A DNA stretch of 64,000 nucleotides from assembly GCA_009827225.1 (NCBI GenBank), contig WUAI01000002.1:1-64000 (forward strand), in the 5' to 3' direction. Below the pieces are notes generated by a model, which searched no databases, was not told the DNA's origin, and saw nothing but the letters and a program-made list of their open reading frames with translations. The translations under genes were made by a program, and so were the position numbers. This document shows positions 37,704 to 46,539 of this stretch, piece by piece; the first letter of the stretch is position 1; each line of letters begins with the position of its first letter. Origin of the DNA: Flavobacteriaceae bacterium. GTDB taxonomy: Bacteria > Bacteroidota > Bacteroidia > Flavobacteriales > Flavobacteriaceae.

Positions 37704-38423
37704 ATGATGAAAAAAACAAAATTATTTGCTGTGATAGGTGGCCTTGGGATTGCGGTCCTGTCGGTATTCCTCCTGGCAGCAGACCATATCGATGCGCCCG
37801 CTGTGGCTGGGACTACTGTCGATATTGCCGATCTTTACGCTTTTGAGGGAGACAATCCCAACAACACCGTATTGGTCGCCACACTTCAGGGACCACTCCA
37901 ACCCGGTAACGTCACTGAAAATGCCACATTCGATGAAGATGTATTGATCGAATTCAATATTGACAACAATGGTGACTTTGTGGAAGACCTGGTGATTCAG
38001 GCCATACGTCGCGATAGTATCATGTATTTTTTCGGTCCGTCGGCAGTGGATGCTGCGGATTCGGGTTTAGCTAGTGATATTTATGTGGATGATATGGTTG
38101 GACAGGTTGAAATTTCCTCTACCACAGAAACCATTACCGCAACGAACAATGGTATGACCTTCTTTGCAGGGCCACGACGCGATGCTTTCTATTTCGATTT
38201 TAACCGCTTTAATGAGATTGTTTCAGGTGCTGCCGCTCCGGAAGGTTTCTTTCCACCTGCGGATGCTTCCGACTTCTTCGAAAGTCTGAATGTTCTGGCG
38301 ATAGTCGTGGAAGTGCCCAATAGCATGTTGGGAGATGCACCACCACACGTAGGAGGAGCAGTCGGGATTAACGGACTTCCCAATGCATATAATGTTTGGG
38401 TTTCAGCAAAAAGAAAACAATAA
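37704..38423 (+). CDS. DUF4331 family protein, N-terminal-half type
   Basis: ADHIDAPAVAGTTVDIADLYAFEGDNPNNTVLVATLQGP...FNIDNNGDFVEDLVIQ. Confidence 0.8.
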   Translation: MMKKTKLFAVIGGLGIAVLSVFLLAADHIDAPAVAGTTVDIADLYAFEGDNPNNTVLVATLQGPLQPGNVTENATFDEDVLIEFNIDNNGDFVEDLVIQAIRRDSIMYFFGPSAVDAADSGLASDIYVDDMVGQVEISSTTETITATNNGMTFFAGPRRDAFYFDFNRFNEIVSGAAAPEGFFPPADASDFFESLNVLAIVVEVPNSMLGDAPPHVGGAVGINGLPNAYNVWVSAKRKQ

Positions 38424-38437
38424 TAAAGAAGAGAACA

Positions 38438-39127
38438 ATGAAAATATATAGAATCAAATTTATAGTGTTAGCCATTTGTACTTCTTTATTGTTTGTACAA
38501 TGTGCCGACGATGATGACAACGGAAATGTCATAGAACAAGCGAACTGTGAGGATGGGATAATGAATGGTGATGAAGAAGGTGTAGACTGCGGAGGTAGTT
38601 GTGAACCATGTATAGGCAGTCTTGATTTTAGTGGAACTTTCAGCCAGGTGGATATCATGGGCCGTCCCGGGGTGAATACTGTATTCAGCGGGAGTGATAA
38701 TGTGAAGAACGATTTCAATAATAGCATAGTAAGTGACCGTGCATCGTTTCAACCTACTTTCGAGGCGACTTTAGAAGCCTATCATGATGTGTATGGAGAT
38801 GCACTTGGTGTTACCCTGGATTATGAGACTAATATTCTGGGATTGGATGCACCTACCTTCACTACTGTGTTGGCACAATTCGATGCACTACAGGTAGCAC
38901 CTGATGCAACGACCACTTACTTCGATGGGGTCAATGCTCTAACAGGAAGAACTCTTGGAGACGATGTGATCGATATTTCGCTTACGCTAATGTTTGGTGG
39001 CACCACCGGAACCCGTTTTGACGGAAATAACGATACTCCACAACTAACTAGTGATGGAGTAGGGCCTGGAGATCGGGATTTTACACTTCCCTTCCCTTAT
39101 ATGGAATCTCCTGTGGAACCAGAATAG
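38438..39127 (+). CDS. Lipoprotein resembling the C-terminal half of DUF4331 proteins
   Basis: Lipobox (LLFVQC), EDGIMNGDEEGVDCGGSCEPC, MGRPGVNTVF...LTGRTLGDDVIDISLTLMFGG...DGVGPGDRDFTLPFPYMESP. Confidence 0.65.
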   Translation: MKIYRIKFIVLAICTSLLFVQCADDDDNGNVIEQANCEDGIMNGDEEGVDCGGSCEPCIGSLDFSGTFSQVDIMGRPGVNTVFSGSDNVKNDFNNSIVSDRASFQPTFEATLEAYHDVYGDALGVTLDYETNILGLDAPTFTTVLAQFDALQVAPDATTTYFDGVNALTGRTLGDDVIDISLTLMFGGTTGTRFDGNNDTPQLTSDGVGPGDRDFTLPFPYMESPVEPE

Positions 39128-39145
39128 ATGAAAAAGAAATTTGGG

Positions 39146-39176
39146 AAAGAGCAACTTGGTTTGCTCTTTTCTTTTT
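39146..39176 (+). terminator. Intrinsic terminator after the DUF4331-like pair
   Basis: AAAGAGCAA-cttggt-TTGCTCTTT and T-rich tail. Confidence 0.75.
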
Positions 39177-39194
39177 AACAACATACTGTATTTG

Positions 39195-40478
39195 ATGAAA
39201 AACTTAGTATGGGTCATAGCGGCCGTTCTTTTAGTGGCCTGTAAAGAAGACCCAAAAAATATCGCCATCCTGAATGTGGAAGACTACGATTCTTTCCTGG
39301 ATACTTCCGAAAGGGGCACGTTCAACGAAGCCACAACTACTGTGGATTTCTGGTCAAAACGATTGCGGCCCGATACAACCGGAGTAGGAGACCTGGCACC
39401 ACTAGCTGGAGGTTACGAACAATTGTTCCAGCAAACCGGCAAGGGAGAATATCTTGTTATGGCGGAAGAGCTCTATCGCAAAGGTTGGGAAATCTCGGCC
39501 AACAATAAAGACGGATTTGCCCGACACCTGGCGCACAATTATGTGAGTCAGCATCGCTTTTCTGAAGCTTATGAATTACTGAACGAGACTTTAAATACTC
39601 CTTCCAATAAACATCAGACCAAGTTGATGCTGTTTGATGTTGCCATGGAAGTAGGCGAGTATAATAAGGCTTATGAGTACTTGAACGAAGTAACTGATAT
39701 GAGCGACTACAATTACCTTATTCGATTGTCCAAATGGAGTGATTACAAGGGCAATCTGGACGACGCCATACGGTTTATGGAGAAGGCCAGGGAGATTGCG
39801 GATTCCAGGGATAGCAAACCGTTGAAGATTTGGACCTATAGTAATCTTGGAGATTATTACGGGCATGCCGGTATGATCAGTAAGTCGTATGAAATGTATT
39901 TACAAACACTGAAACTGCAGCCGGATAACGCCTACGTCAAAAAAGGATTGGCATGGATTGCCTATGCTGCAGATGATAACACAGAAGAAGCTCATAGAAT
40001 TTTGGATTCGGTGATGGTATATCATTCGATTCCGGATTATCATTTGCTGAAATCGGAGATATATGAGTACGAGGGATTTTTAGCCAAGGCTGAAATGGAA
40101 CAAAAAAGGTTTGTGGAGGCCATAGAGGCCGGAAATTACGGAACCATGTATAATGCTTATCTCATAGAATACTACTCGGAAAGCAATCCTTCAAAAGCTG
40201 TGCAACTTGCCAAGGAGGAGCTTACAAATCGCAAAACACCGGAAGCTTATCATTTATTGGCGCTCTCGGAACTAAAATCCAATAATCCTACTTTGGCACT
40301 GCAGATCATAGAAGATTATGTAAAAGGCAAAACTTTTGAACCAATGGCGTTGTATCACAGTGCTCTTGTGTATAAAGCAAATCAGAAGTATGATGAGGTG
40401 GAATCGATCAAAAAAGAACTCATGGAAGCTTCCTTCGAATTGGGTCCGCTTTTGATGCGAGAAATAAATGAACTGTAA
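39195..40478 (+). CDS. TPR lipoprotein
   Basis: MKNLVWVIAAVLLVAC lipobox; multiple TPR-like helices (SKSYEMYLQTLKLQPDNAYVKKGLAWIAYAA); start moved to ATG at 39195. Confidence 0.75.
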   Translation: MKNLVWVIAAVLLVACKEDPKNIAILNVEDYDSFLDTSERGTFNEATTTVDFWSKRLRPDTTGVGDLAPLAGGYEQLFQQTGKGEYLVMAEELYRKGWEISANNKDGFARHLAHNYVSQHRFSEAYELLNETLNTPSNKHQTKLMLFDVAMEVGEYNKAYEYLNEVTDMSDYNYLIRLSKWSDYKGNLDDAIRFMEKAREIADSRDSKPLKIWTYSNLGDYYGHAGMISKSYEMYLQTLKLQPDNAYVKKGLAWIAYAADDNTEEAHRILDSVMVYHSIPDYHLLKSEIYEYEGFLAKAEMEQKRFVEAIEAGNYGTMYNAYLIEYYSESNPSKAVQLAKEELTNRKTPEAYHLLALSELKSNNPTLALQIIEDYVKGKTFEPMALYHSALVYKANQKYDEVESIKKELMEASFELGPLLMREINEL

Positions 40479-40489
40479 AGTTTCTATTG

Positions 40490-40519
40490 AAAACCTTCTT
40501 AATCCAGGAAGGTTTTTTT
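40490..40519. terminator. Intrinsic terminator between convergent genes
   Basis: AAAACCTTC / GAAGGTTTT plus T run. Confidence 0.8.
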
Positions 40520-41309
40520 ATGGAGTAATGGTTCCGAGGGTATATAATTGTTCCAGGGTAGGTGCCTCGCTACCTCCTGCAGGTTCCAGGGTGATTCCAA
40601 AGGCTTCCTGTCCGGGTATAATTTCTATCTTGAAAAGCTTGTATTCATTATCATCATAAGAATCCAGGACACCAATGCTAGTGGGCGTTAACGGATTCAT
40701 AGTTAAGGACCATACCTGATAAACTTTACCTTCTGGTGGTTCAGGGAGACCATTTACATCTACATAAGCCACGGTTTCTTCTTCACTGAAATAAACGGTA
40801 GCCAGCGCATCAGGTGCTACAGCCTCGTTTCCTGGTAGCACGACCGGTGTGAAGTCGTCAGATAAAATAACCTCCAGGTATTCCGAATTTTCTGCCAATT
40901 TGGTTTCTGTGTTCTCCAGTTTCTCCTTTAGAACTACATTGTTGGTATTTGTAACCCGAATTCGGTCTTTGAGATCATTATTCTGTTTGATCATCCAAAA
41001 GATTCCCGCGAAGCACAATATTGCAGCCGCCCAACCTGTTATGGCATTCCAGTTTCTGCGTTTAGGTTTGTGATCCAGGGTTCGAACGCCCGACGTCTGA
41101 GCGGTTATTTCCCGCCATACAGAGTCTGAAACAGGAGCCGAAGCAGATTCAGAAAGTTGCATAAGAGCACTTTCGATCTTTTCAACTTCTTCTTTGATCG
41201 CGGGATATTCCTGAATGGCTGTTTCCACTTTCAGCCTATCTTCTTCTGAAAGTGAACCGGTAACATAAAGTTCCAGCAGTCCGGATGCTATGATATCTTG
41301 TTCATTCAT
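40518..41309 (-). CDS. Anti-sigma factor (RskA-type)
   Basis: Single TM, ASGLLELYVTGSLSEEDRLKVE N-terminal, LPEPPEGKVYQVWSLT...LEPAGGSEAPT. Confidence 0.85.
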   Translation of the reverse strand: MNEQDIIASGLLELYVTGSLSEEDRLKVETAIQEYPAIKEEVEKIESALMQLSESASAPVSDSVWREITAQTSGVRTLDHKPKRRNWNAITGWAAAILCFAGIFWMIKQNNDLKDRIRVTNTNNVVLKEKLENTETKLAENSEYLEVILSDDFTPVVLPGNEAVAPDALATVYFSEEETVAYVDVNGLPEPPEGKVYQVWSLTMNPLTPTSIGVLDSYDDNEYKLFKIEIIPGQEAFGITLEPAGGSEAPTLEQLYTLGTITP

Positions 41310-41312
41310 CGT

Positions 41313-41849
41313 TTACCTGTTCAACACCATTTTGCGTAATTCATTAATACAATTCCTGGCCCTTGTTTTAACGGTTCCCAGCGGACTATCCAGCTCTTCG
41401 GCTGTTTCGGCCTGGGTATATCCTTTAAAATACAGCAGGTCTATTAGCTGGATACATACGGGCTTTAAAGCGTCGATGTACTTTTTAAGTCCTATGGCGT
41501 CCAGTTTTCCGGTTTCGTTACTTCGGGCTTCCAATATATGTACGAAATTATCGGCCGCTAAGTTTTTTCCGGCATTCTTATATGCTTTGGAGCGTGTTTT
41601 ATCGATAGCTGCATTCCGTGCAATATTGAGCATCCAGGTATAAAACCTGCCTTTTTGCACTGAATACATGTGTGAGTTGTTCCAGATCTTAACAAATACA
41701 TCCTGCAATACTTCTTCAGCTATGGTTTCATCACGAACGAGAGTAGCAATAACGCCTAACAAAGCTTTCGAATACATGGTATATAAGGTTTCGAAAGCCT
41801 GCTCATTGCCTTGCTGCATCTTAATAATAAGATCGTCCGGTTGTTTCAT
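41313..41849 (-). CDS. ECF RNA polymerase sigma factor
   Basis: EEVLQDVFVKIWNNSHMYSVQKGRFYTWMLNIARNAAIDKTRS; region 4 KGYTQAETAEELDSPLGTVKTRARNCINELR. Confidence 0.9.
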   Translation of the reverse strand: MKQPDDLIIKMQQGNEQAFETLYTMYSKALLGVIATLVRDETIAEEVLQDVFVKIWNNSHMYSVQKGRFYTWMLNIARNAAIDKTRSKAYKNAGKNLAADNFVHILEARSNETGKLDAIGLKKYIDALKPVCIQLIDLLYFKGYTQAETAEELDSPLGTVKTRARNCINELRKMVLNR

Positions 41850-42023
41850 TCAGGAGACTGGCGTAAAATCTGATCACTAATTTAGATAAAACCTCTGAAT
41901 TAAAGAATGCATTTGAAATTTCAGTACTAAAAACATGAATTTTAACGATTTTTCGATAAACGGCATTGAATCCCCTATAGAGGGTATCAATATGTTAATA
42001 CCCGGTGCGATTCTCTAAATAAT

Positions 42024-42054
42024 TTGTTAAAAGCCTTCATATTTAATAGATTTG
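42024..42054 (+). promoter_or_regulatory. Promoter of the M36 metalloprotease gene
   Basis: TTG-N20-TAGATTTG. Confidence 0.55.
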
Positions 42055-42101
42055 CTGGAATCAATTTCCCCTATAACCGAAATTAATCTAAACTGAAACT
42101 T

Positions 42102-45100
42102 ATGAAAAGAGCCACATTGTTGATGTTTTGTGCAGTTTTTACCTGCTGTTTATTTGAAGGTAATTCGCAGAACATTCAGCAAACTATTGACCAGCAGTTG
42201 AATCAGTTGCTGGAAAACAACGAACTTTCCGCTCAGGATGTCAATTGGGCGATCACCGACCAACATGTTAGTAGAACGAGTCATGTAAACCATGTTTACT
42301 TTCGTCAATTGCTAAATGGTATTCAAGTGTATGGATCAGAGTCCAGCGTTCACATTTTACCCAATGGAACCTTACTTAAATCCAATAACAACTTTGTGAA
42401 GGATGCAATGGGCAGAACAGCTGCGTCCAGCCCGTCGATTACAGCTATACAGGCTGTGCAAATGGCAGCGAATCATTTCAATTATAATATTTCAGAAGAC
42501 ATTACTGTGATTAACAGTAGGAATAACGCCCAGGATCTAATATTGTCCCGAGGTGGTATTTCCTTAAGTGATATACCCGCGAAACTGGTGTATCAGGAAA
42601 CGGCCGATGGACAAGTTGCATTGGCTTGGGATGTTTCCATAGAAGCTGTTTCACAGGAAGAATGGTGGAGCGTACGAGTGGATGCAATCTCGGGTGCTAT
42701 TTTGAACCAGGTTAGCTGGAAGTCGGAATGCAACTTTGAGCACGACCACAGCGAACATGAGACATTGGATTTCCACAAAAACCTATATGACATTCCTAAC
42801 TATGATGCTTTAGTGGATGCTGCCAAGGAGTATGCTTGCAATCTGGAGGCGGAAAATTTCAGTGCTAATACCTATGAAGTATTCCCAATGCCAGTGGAAA
42901 GTCCTTACTATACGGCTCCACAGGGTACCAGAACCGTAGTAACCAATCCCGCGAATGCTATTGCTTCGCCTTTTGGTTGGCATGATACCGACGGTGTTGT
43001 AGGTGCAGAATCGACGCTTACCACGGGTAATAACGCCGATGCTTATGATGATGGAGACAATCCGGGTTACAGGGCCGATGGAGGCGCTACCCTGGACTTT
43101 GTTGGCTTTCCGTTTAGTATGACATATTCAGCAGGTACGCCTTATGAAGATGCAGCTATTACCAACTTATTCTACTGGACAAACATCATTCATGACGTTT
43201 TATACTTGTACGGATTCGATGAATCTGCAGGAAACTTCCAGGATAACAACTATGGCAATGGTGGAATAGGTAATGACTGGGTACGTTCTGAAGCTCAGGA
43301 CGGATCAGGAACCTGTAATGCCAATTTCTTTACACCACCTGATGGTAGCTTACCGAGAATGCAGATGTATACTTGTGGCGATAAAGATGGAGATTTTGAT
43401 AACCTCGTAATAATCCACGAGTATGCTCATGGAATTTCGAATCGTTTAACCGGTGGACCTGGTGCGGCTGGATGTTTGGGTAACTCTGAGCAAATGGGAG
43501 AAGGATGGAGTGACTGGTATGGAGTTATCATGACCATGGAACCCGGAGATTTAGGTACCGATTCAAGAGGGGTTGGAACATACCTGTTCAATCAGGGAGC
43601 CGGAGGTGCAGGTATCCGACCATTTCCATATAGTACCGACTTTGGGGTGAACCCTCAAACTTATGATGATATTAAAACAGCGTCTGTACCACATGGAGTA
43701 GGATCTGTATGGTGTACAATGCTTTGGGAAGTTACCTGGGAACTTATCGATAGCTACGGTTGGGATCCGGATATCTATAATTTTACTGGTGATGTGAACC
43801 TGGATGCTGGAAATGTACAGGCTTTTGCCCTGGTTACTGAAGCGATGAAACTTCAAACTTGTAGCCCAGGATTCGTAGATGGCCGAGATGCTATCTTCGC
43901 TGCAGACCTGGCCTTATATGGTGGAGCGAACGAATGTTCCCTTTGGGATGCCTTTGCGAGAAGAGGTCTTGGAGTTAGTGCTGATCAGGGATCATCTGGT
44001 TCCAGATCTGATGGAACGGAAGCTTTCGACACTCCTTCAGGATCGGCAGCTTTTACCGCTCCAGATGATGTATGTGCCAATACAGCTATCATTACCGGTT
44101 TAGGTGGAGGAACTCCACTAGGAGGTGTTTATAGCGGTCCTGGTGTAGTGGATGATGGAAATGGTTCCACTTATTCTTTCGACCCTGTAGTGGCAGGTGT
44201 AGGTATTCATACTATTACTTATGACGTTCCGGCAGGACCTTGTTCTATAGCGTCATCAGCTTCAGATGATATAGAAGTACTTTCTATTCCTGCGGCACCG
44301 CCAACAACTGGTGTATCCGACTTCTGTTTAGGAGATCCCGTAACGGTTTCAGCAACACCTAATGATCCGTTGAATACCATTGGATGGTATGATGCGCCTA
44401 CAGGAGGAACTTTCTTGTTCCAGGGAACTGATTATACATTTACACCTACAGGAAGTACTAGTGTTTGGGCTCAGGAACAACCTCCCGGACCACTTTCACA
44501 GCTTAAAATTTCGGAGATCACTCTGCAAACTCCGGATCGTCTGGAAATCCAAAATGTTGGATTGGCAGAGGATTATACCGGATATGCCGTTGCAGTAAGT
44601 GAGACTCCTTATTCTAATATCAATACGATTAACCCGGATGTTCAAATATTAGGTGCTATGGGTGCAGATTCAGCGATTTACTGGGATGACCAGAGTGGTT
44701 CCGCCCAATATTGGGGAAGTAATATCTTCTGGAATGATAATAGTTCCGGTTGGATCATTATTATTGACGATGTAGGAAATGTGGTGGATTCAGTATTCTG
44801 GAACTTTAGTGCTGGAGATATTGCAGGATTGAACGTAACTATCAATGGATTCAATATTACAGCTGCCGATTTGGATTGGACTGGTATAGGTGCTTCCTTC
44901 ACCCAAGGATGTACCAATTCATATCGTAGAGATGATGATACCGATGACGCTTCAAACTGGGCCGATGTTTGTTCGGCTTCTGATTTCGGTGTGGCTAACG
45001 CTGATATTAACTTAGGATTTAGTGGTTGTTTAGGTGACAGGGGAGAAGCAGTGGTAACTGTAGATGCCGAAGCACCTGTGATTACTTGTCCTGCTGATGT

Positions 45101-45818
45101 AACTGTTTCTGCCGACGCTGGTTCCTGTGAGGCTACAGGTGTGGCTTTAGGGGCAGCTACTGCCACAGATAACTGTACCGGTGAGACATTATCTAACGAC
45201 GCACCAGCTGCATTCCCGTTAGGTGATACCACAGTGACCTGGACCGCAACAGATGCGGCCGGAAACACAGCAACCTGTACCCAGGTGGTTACTGTTACAG
45301 ATGACGAAGATCCAACAGTGACTTGTCCGGCAGACGAGACCGTGACTGTTAACTCGGGAGAGTTGTATACCCTGCCCGATTATTCTGGATCGGCGACAGC
45401 TGCAGATAACTGTACAGCATCTCCTGCACTTTCGCAGGATCCTGCTGCCGGAACCGATGTAGGTGCCGGGACCACGGTGATTACTATTACGGCGACTGAT
45501 GACGCGGGTAATTCTACAACTTGTACTTTTGAAGTAACTGTAGACGAGATTCTTTCTATAGCCGATTCGGCATTTAGCAGTCAATTAGTACTTTATCCGA
45601 ATCCAACAACTGGAGTACTTACATTGCTAAATAATAGTAATGAGGTTCTTACCCAGTTGACCATCACCGACGTGAATGGAAGAACTATACAGACTATTAA
45701 TCTGCAAGAATCAGAAATACAAACCAGTTTCAATATTGATAATTTAGCTACCGGTATGTATTTCGTTAGAATAGACTCAGAAACAGCAAGTGCTGTGAAG
45801 CAAATTGTGAAACGATAA
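42102..45818 (+). CDS. Secreted M36 (fungalysin-type) metallopeptidase with HYR domains and T9SS sorting tail
   Basis: HEYAHGISNRLTGG zinc motif with GEGWSDWYG; HYR repeats VITCPADVTVSADAG / TVTCPADETVTVNSG; LYPNPTTGVLTL...GMYFVRI. Confidence 0.92.
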   Translation: MKRATLLMFCAVFTCCLFEGNSQNIQQTIDQQLNQLLENNELSAQDVNWAITDQHVSRTSHVNHVYFRQLLNGIQVYGSESSVHILPNGTLLKSNNNFVKDAMGRTAASSPSITAIQAVQMAANHFNYNISEDITVINSRNNAQDLILSRGGISLSDIPAKLVYQETADGQVALAWDVSIEAVSQEEWWSVRVDAISGAILNQVSWKSECNFEHDHSEHETLDFHKNLYDIPNYDALVDAAKEYACNLEAENFSANTYEVFPMPVESPYYTAPQGTRTVVTNPANAIASPFGWHDTDGVVGAESTLTTGNNADAYDDGDNPGYRADGGATLDFVGFPFSMTYSAGTPYEDAAITNLFYWTNIIHDVLYLYGFDESAGNFQDNNYGNGGIGNDWVRSEAQDGSGTCNANFFTPPDGSLPRMQMYTCGDKDGDFDNLVIIHEYAHGISNRLTGGPGAAGCLGNSEQMGEGWSDWYGVIMTMEPGDLGTDSRGVGTYLFNQGAGGAGIRPFPYSTDFGVNPQTYDDIKTASVPHGVGSVWCTMLWEVTWELIDSYGWDPDIYNFTGDVNLDAGNVQAFALVTEAMKLQTCSPGFVDGRDAIFAADLALYGGANECSLWDAFARRGLGVSADQGSSGSRSDGTEAFDTPSGSAAFTAPDDVCANTAIITGLGGGTPLGGVYSGPGVVDDGNGSTYSFDPVVAGVGIHTITYDVPAGPCSIASSASDDIEVLSIPAAPPTTGVSDFCLGDPVTVSATPNDPLNTIGWYDAPTGGTFLFQGTDYTFTPTGSTSVWAQEQPPGPLSQLKISEITLQTPDRLEIQNVGLAEDYTGYAVAVSETPYSNINTINPDVQILGAMGADSAIYWDDQSGSAQYWGSNIFWNDNSSGWIIIIDDVGNVVDSVFWNFSAGDIAGLNVTINGFNITAADLDWTGIGASFTQGCTNSYRRDDDTDDASNWADVCSASDFGVANADINLGFSGCLGDRGEAVVTVDAEAPVITCPADVTVSADAGSCEATGVALGAATATDNCTGETLSNDAPAAFPLGDTTVTWTATDAAGNTATCTQVVTVTDDEDPTVTCPADETVTVNSGELYTLPDYSGSATAADNCTASPALSQDPAAGTDVGAGTTVITITATDDAGNSTTCTFEVTVDEILSIADSAFSSQLVLYPNPTTGVLTLLNNSNEVLTQLTITDVNGRTIQTINLQESEIQTSFNIDNLATGMYFVRIDSETASAVKQIVKR

Positions 45819-45838
45819 TTATTTCATAATAGAAAATG

Positions 45839-45867
45839 GAAAAGCCCTGTGTTTGCAGGGCTTTTTT
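45839..45867 (+). terminator. Intrinsic terminator of the M36 gene
   Basis: AAAGCCCTG / CAGGGCTTT plus T run. Confidence 0.85.
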
Positions 45868-45990
45868 GTTTTTGTTGAAGTTTGGCAAGCTTTTTGTTTT
45901 GTTTAAAGAAAGTAATCAAGTACCTGTAGATGAAACATAAAGTAAACACTTGAGTGTCCCTAAAAAGAAACATTTACATACAAATACTTA

Positions 45991-46022
45991 AAACCTTCCC
46001 GAGCCCCGGGAAGGTTTTTTTT
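45991..46022 (+). terminator. Second plus-strand-oriented intrinsic terminator without an upstream ORF
   Basis: AAACCTTCCC-gagcccc-GGGAAGGTTT followed by TTTTT. Confidence 0.75.
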
Positions 46023-46047
46023 AAGGTATTTCTTCAGTGTTTTTATG

Positions 46048-46536
46048 CTATCTGCGGTCTTTAACCAACTCCCGTTGGTCTGTGATCCCCATTTTTATAT
46101 TTTCCGCAATAATCAGTGCTTTATCAATTTTGGTTTGAGAGTTCTTGAACCGAGATACGTAATAAATAAGAGATCGTTTTTTTCCATCCGTGAGTCGTCG
46201 AAAACCTTCCATAGCTTCCGGATCACTTTCGAAAACGGCGGAAAATTCTTCCGGGATTTCCACCCCAAATTCTGTGGTGTTTTCCAGCAACTGCAATAGA
46301 AAGAAATCGGATCGATCTACGCCCAGTTCTTTTTGATAGCGCCTTCCGAAGCTTACCCTGTACTGCCCTTGAACATGATGTAACTTACCATGAAATCTGA
46401 TATTGTTTGAGTCGAAAAAAGCTCGAATTTCCACTCGGTCATGTCCCGCTTTTACAAAAGGTTCGGCAATTTCCGCCGGTACGATTAGACCATGGGTTCC
46501 TACAATACTTACCTCAAATTTTTTCGAAGTAAGCAT
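46048..46536 (-). CDS. DUF1905/YdeI (OmpD-associated) family protein
   Basis: FHGKLHHVQGQYRVSFGRRYQKELGV and AVFESDPEAMEGFRRLTDGKKRSLIYYVSRFKNSQTK. Confidence 0.75.
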   Translation of the reverse strand: MLTSKKFEVSIVGTHGLIVPAEIAEPFVKAGHDRVEIRAFFDSNNIRFHGKLHHVQGQYRVSFGRRYQKELGVDRSDFFLLQLLENTTEFGVEIPEEFSAVFESDPEAMEGFRRLTDGKKRSLIYYVSRFKNSQTKIDKALIIAENIKMGITDQRELVKDRR

Positions 46537-46539
46537 GTA

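Noticed and set aside
41965-42003. Short palindromes CCCTATAGAGGG and GGGTAT-N10-ATACCC upstream of the M36 gene
   Set aside because: Short and imperfect, only one occurrence noticed; not distinguishable from chance
42005-42054. Possible LytTR-type site before the M36 promoter
   Set aside because: Position 33 bp upstream of TAGATTTG reads GTGCGATTC with no partner repeat at 20-22 bp; does not fit P1-P4
44678-45268. 196-aa minus-strand ORF
   Set aside because: Antisense to the HYR region of the M36 protease; Ser/Ala/Val-rich mirror translation
45050-45560. Repetitive DNA in the M36 gene
   Set aside because: Explained by tandem HYR protein domains, not a DNA repeat or CRISPR
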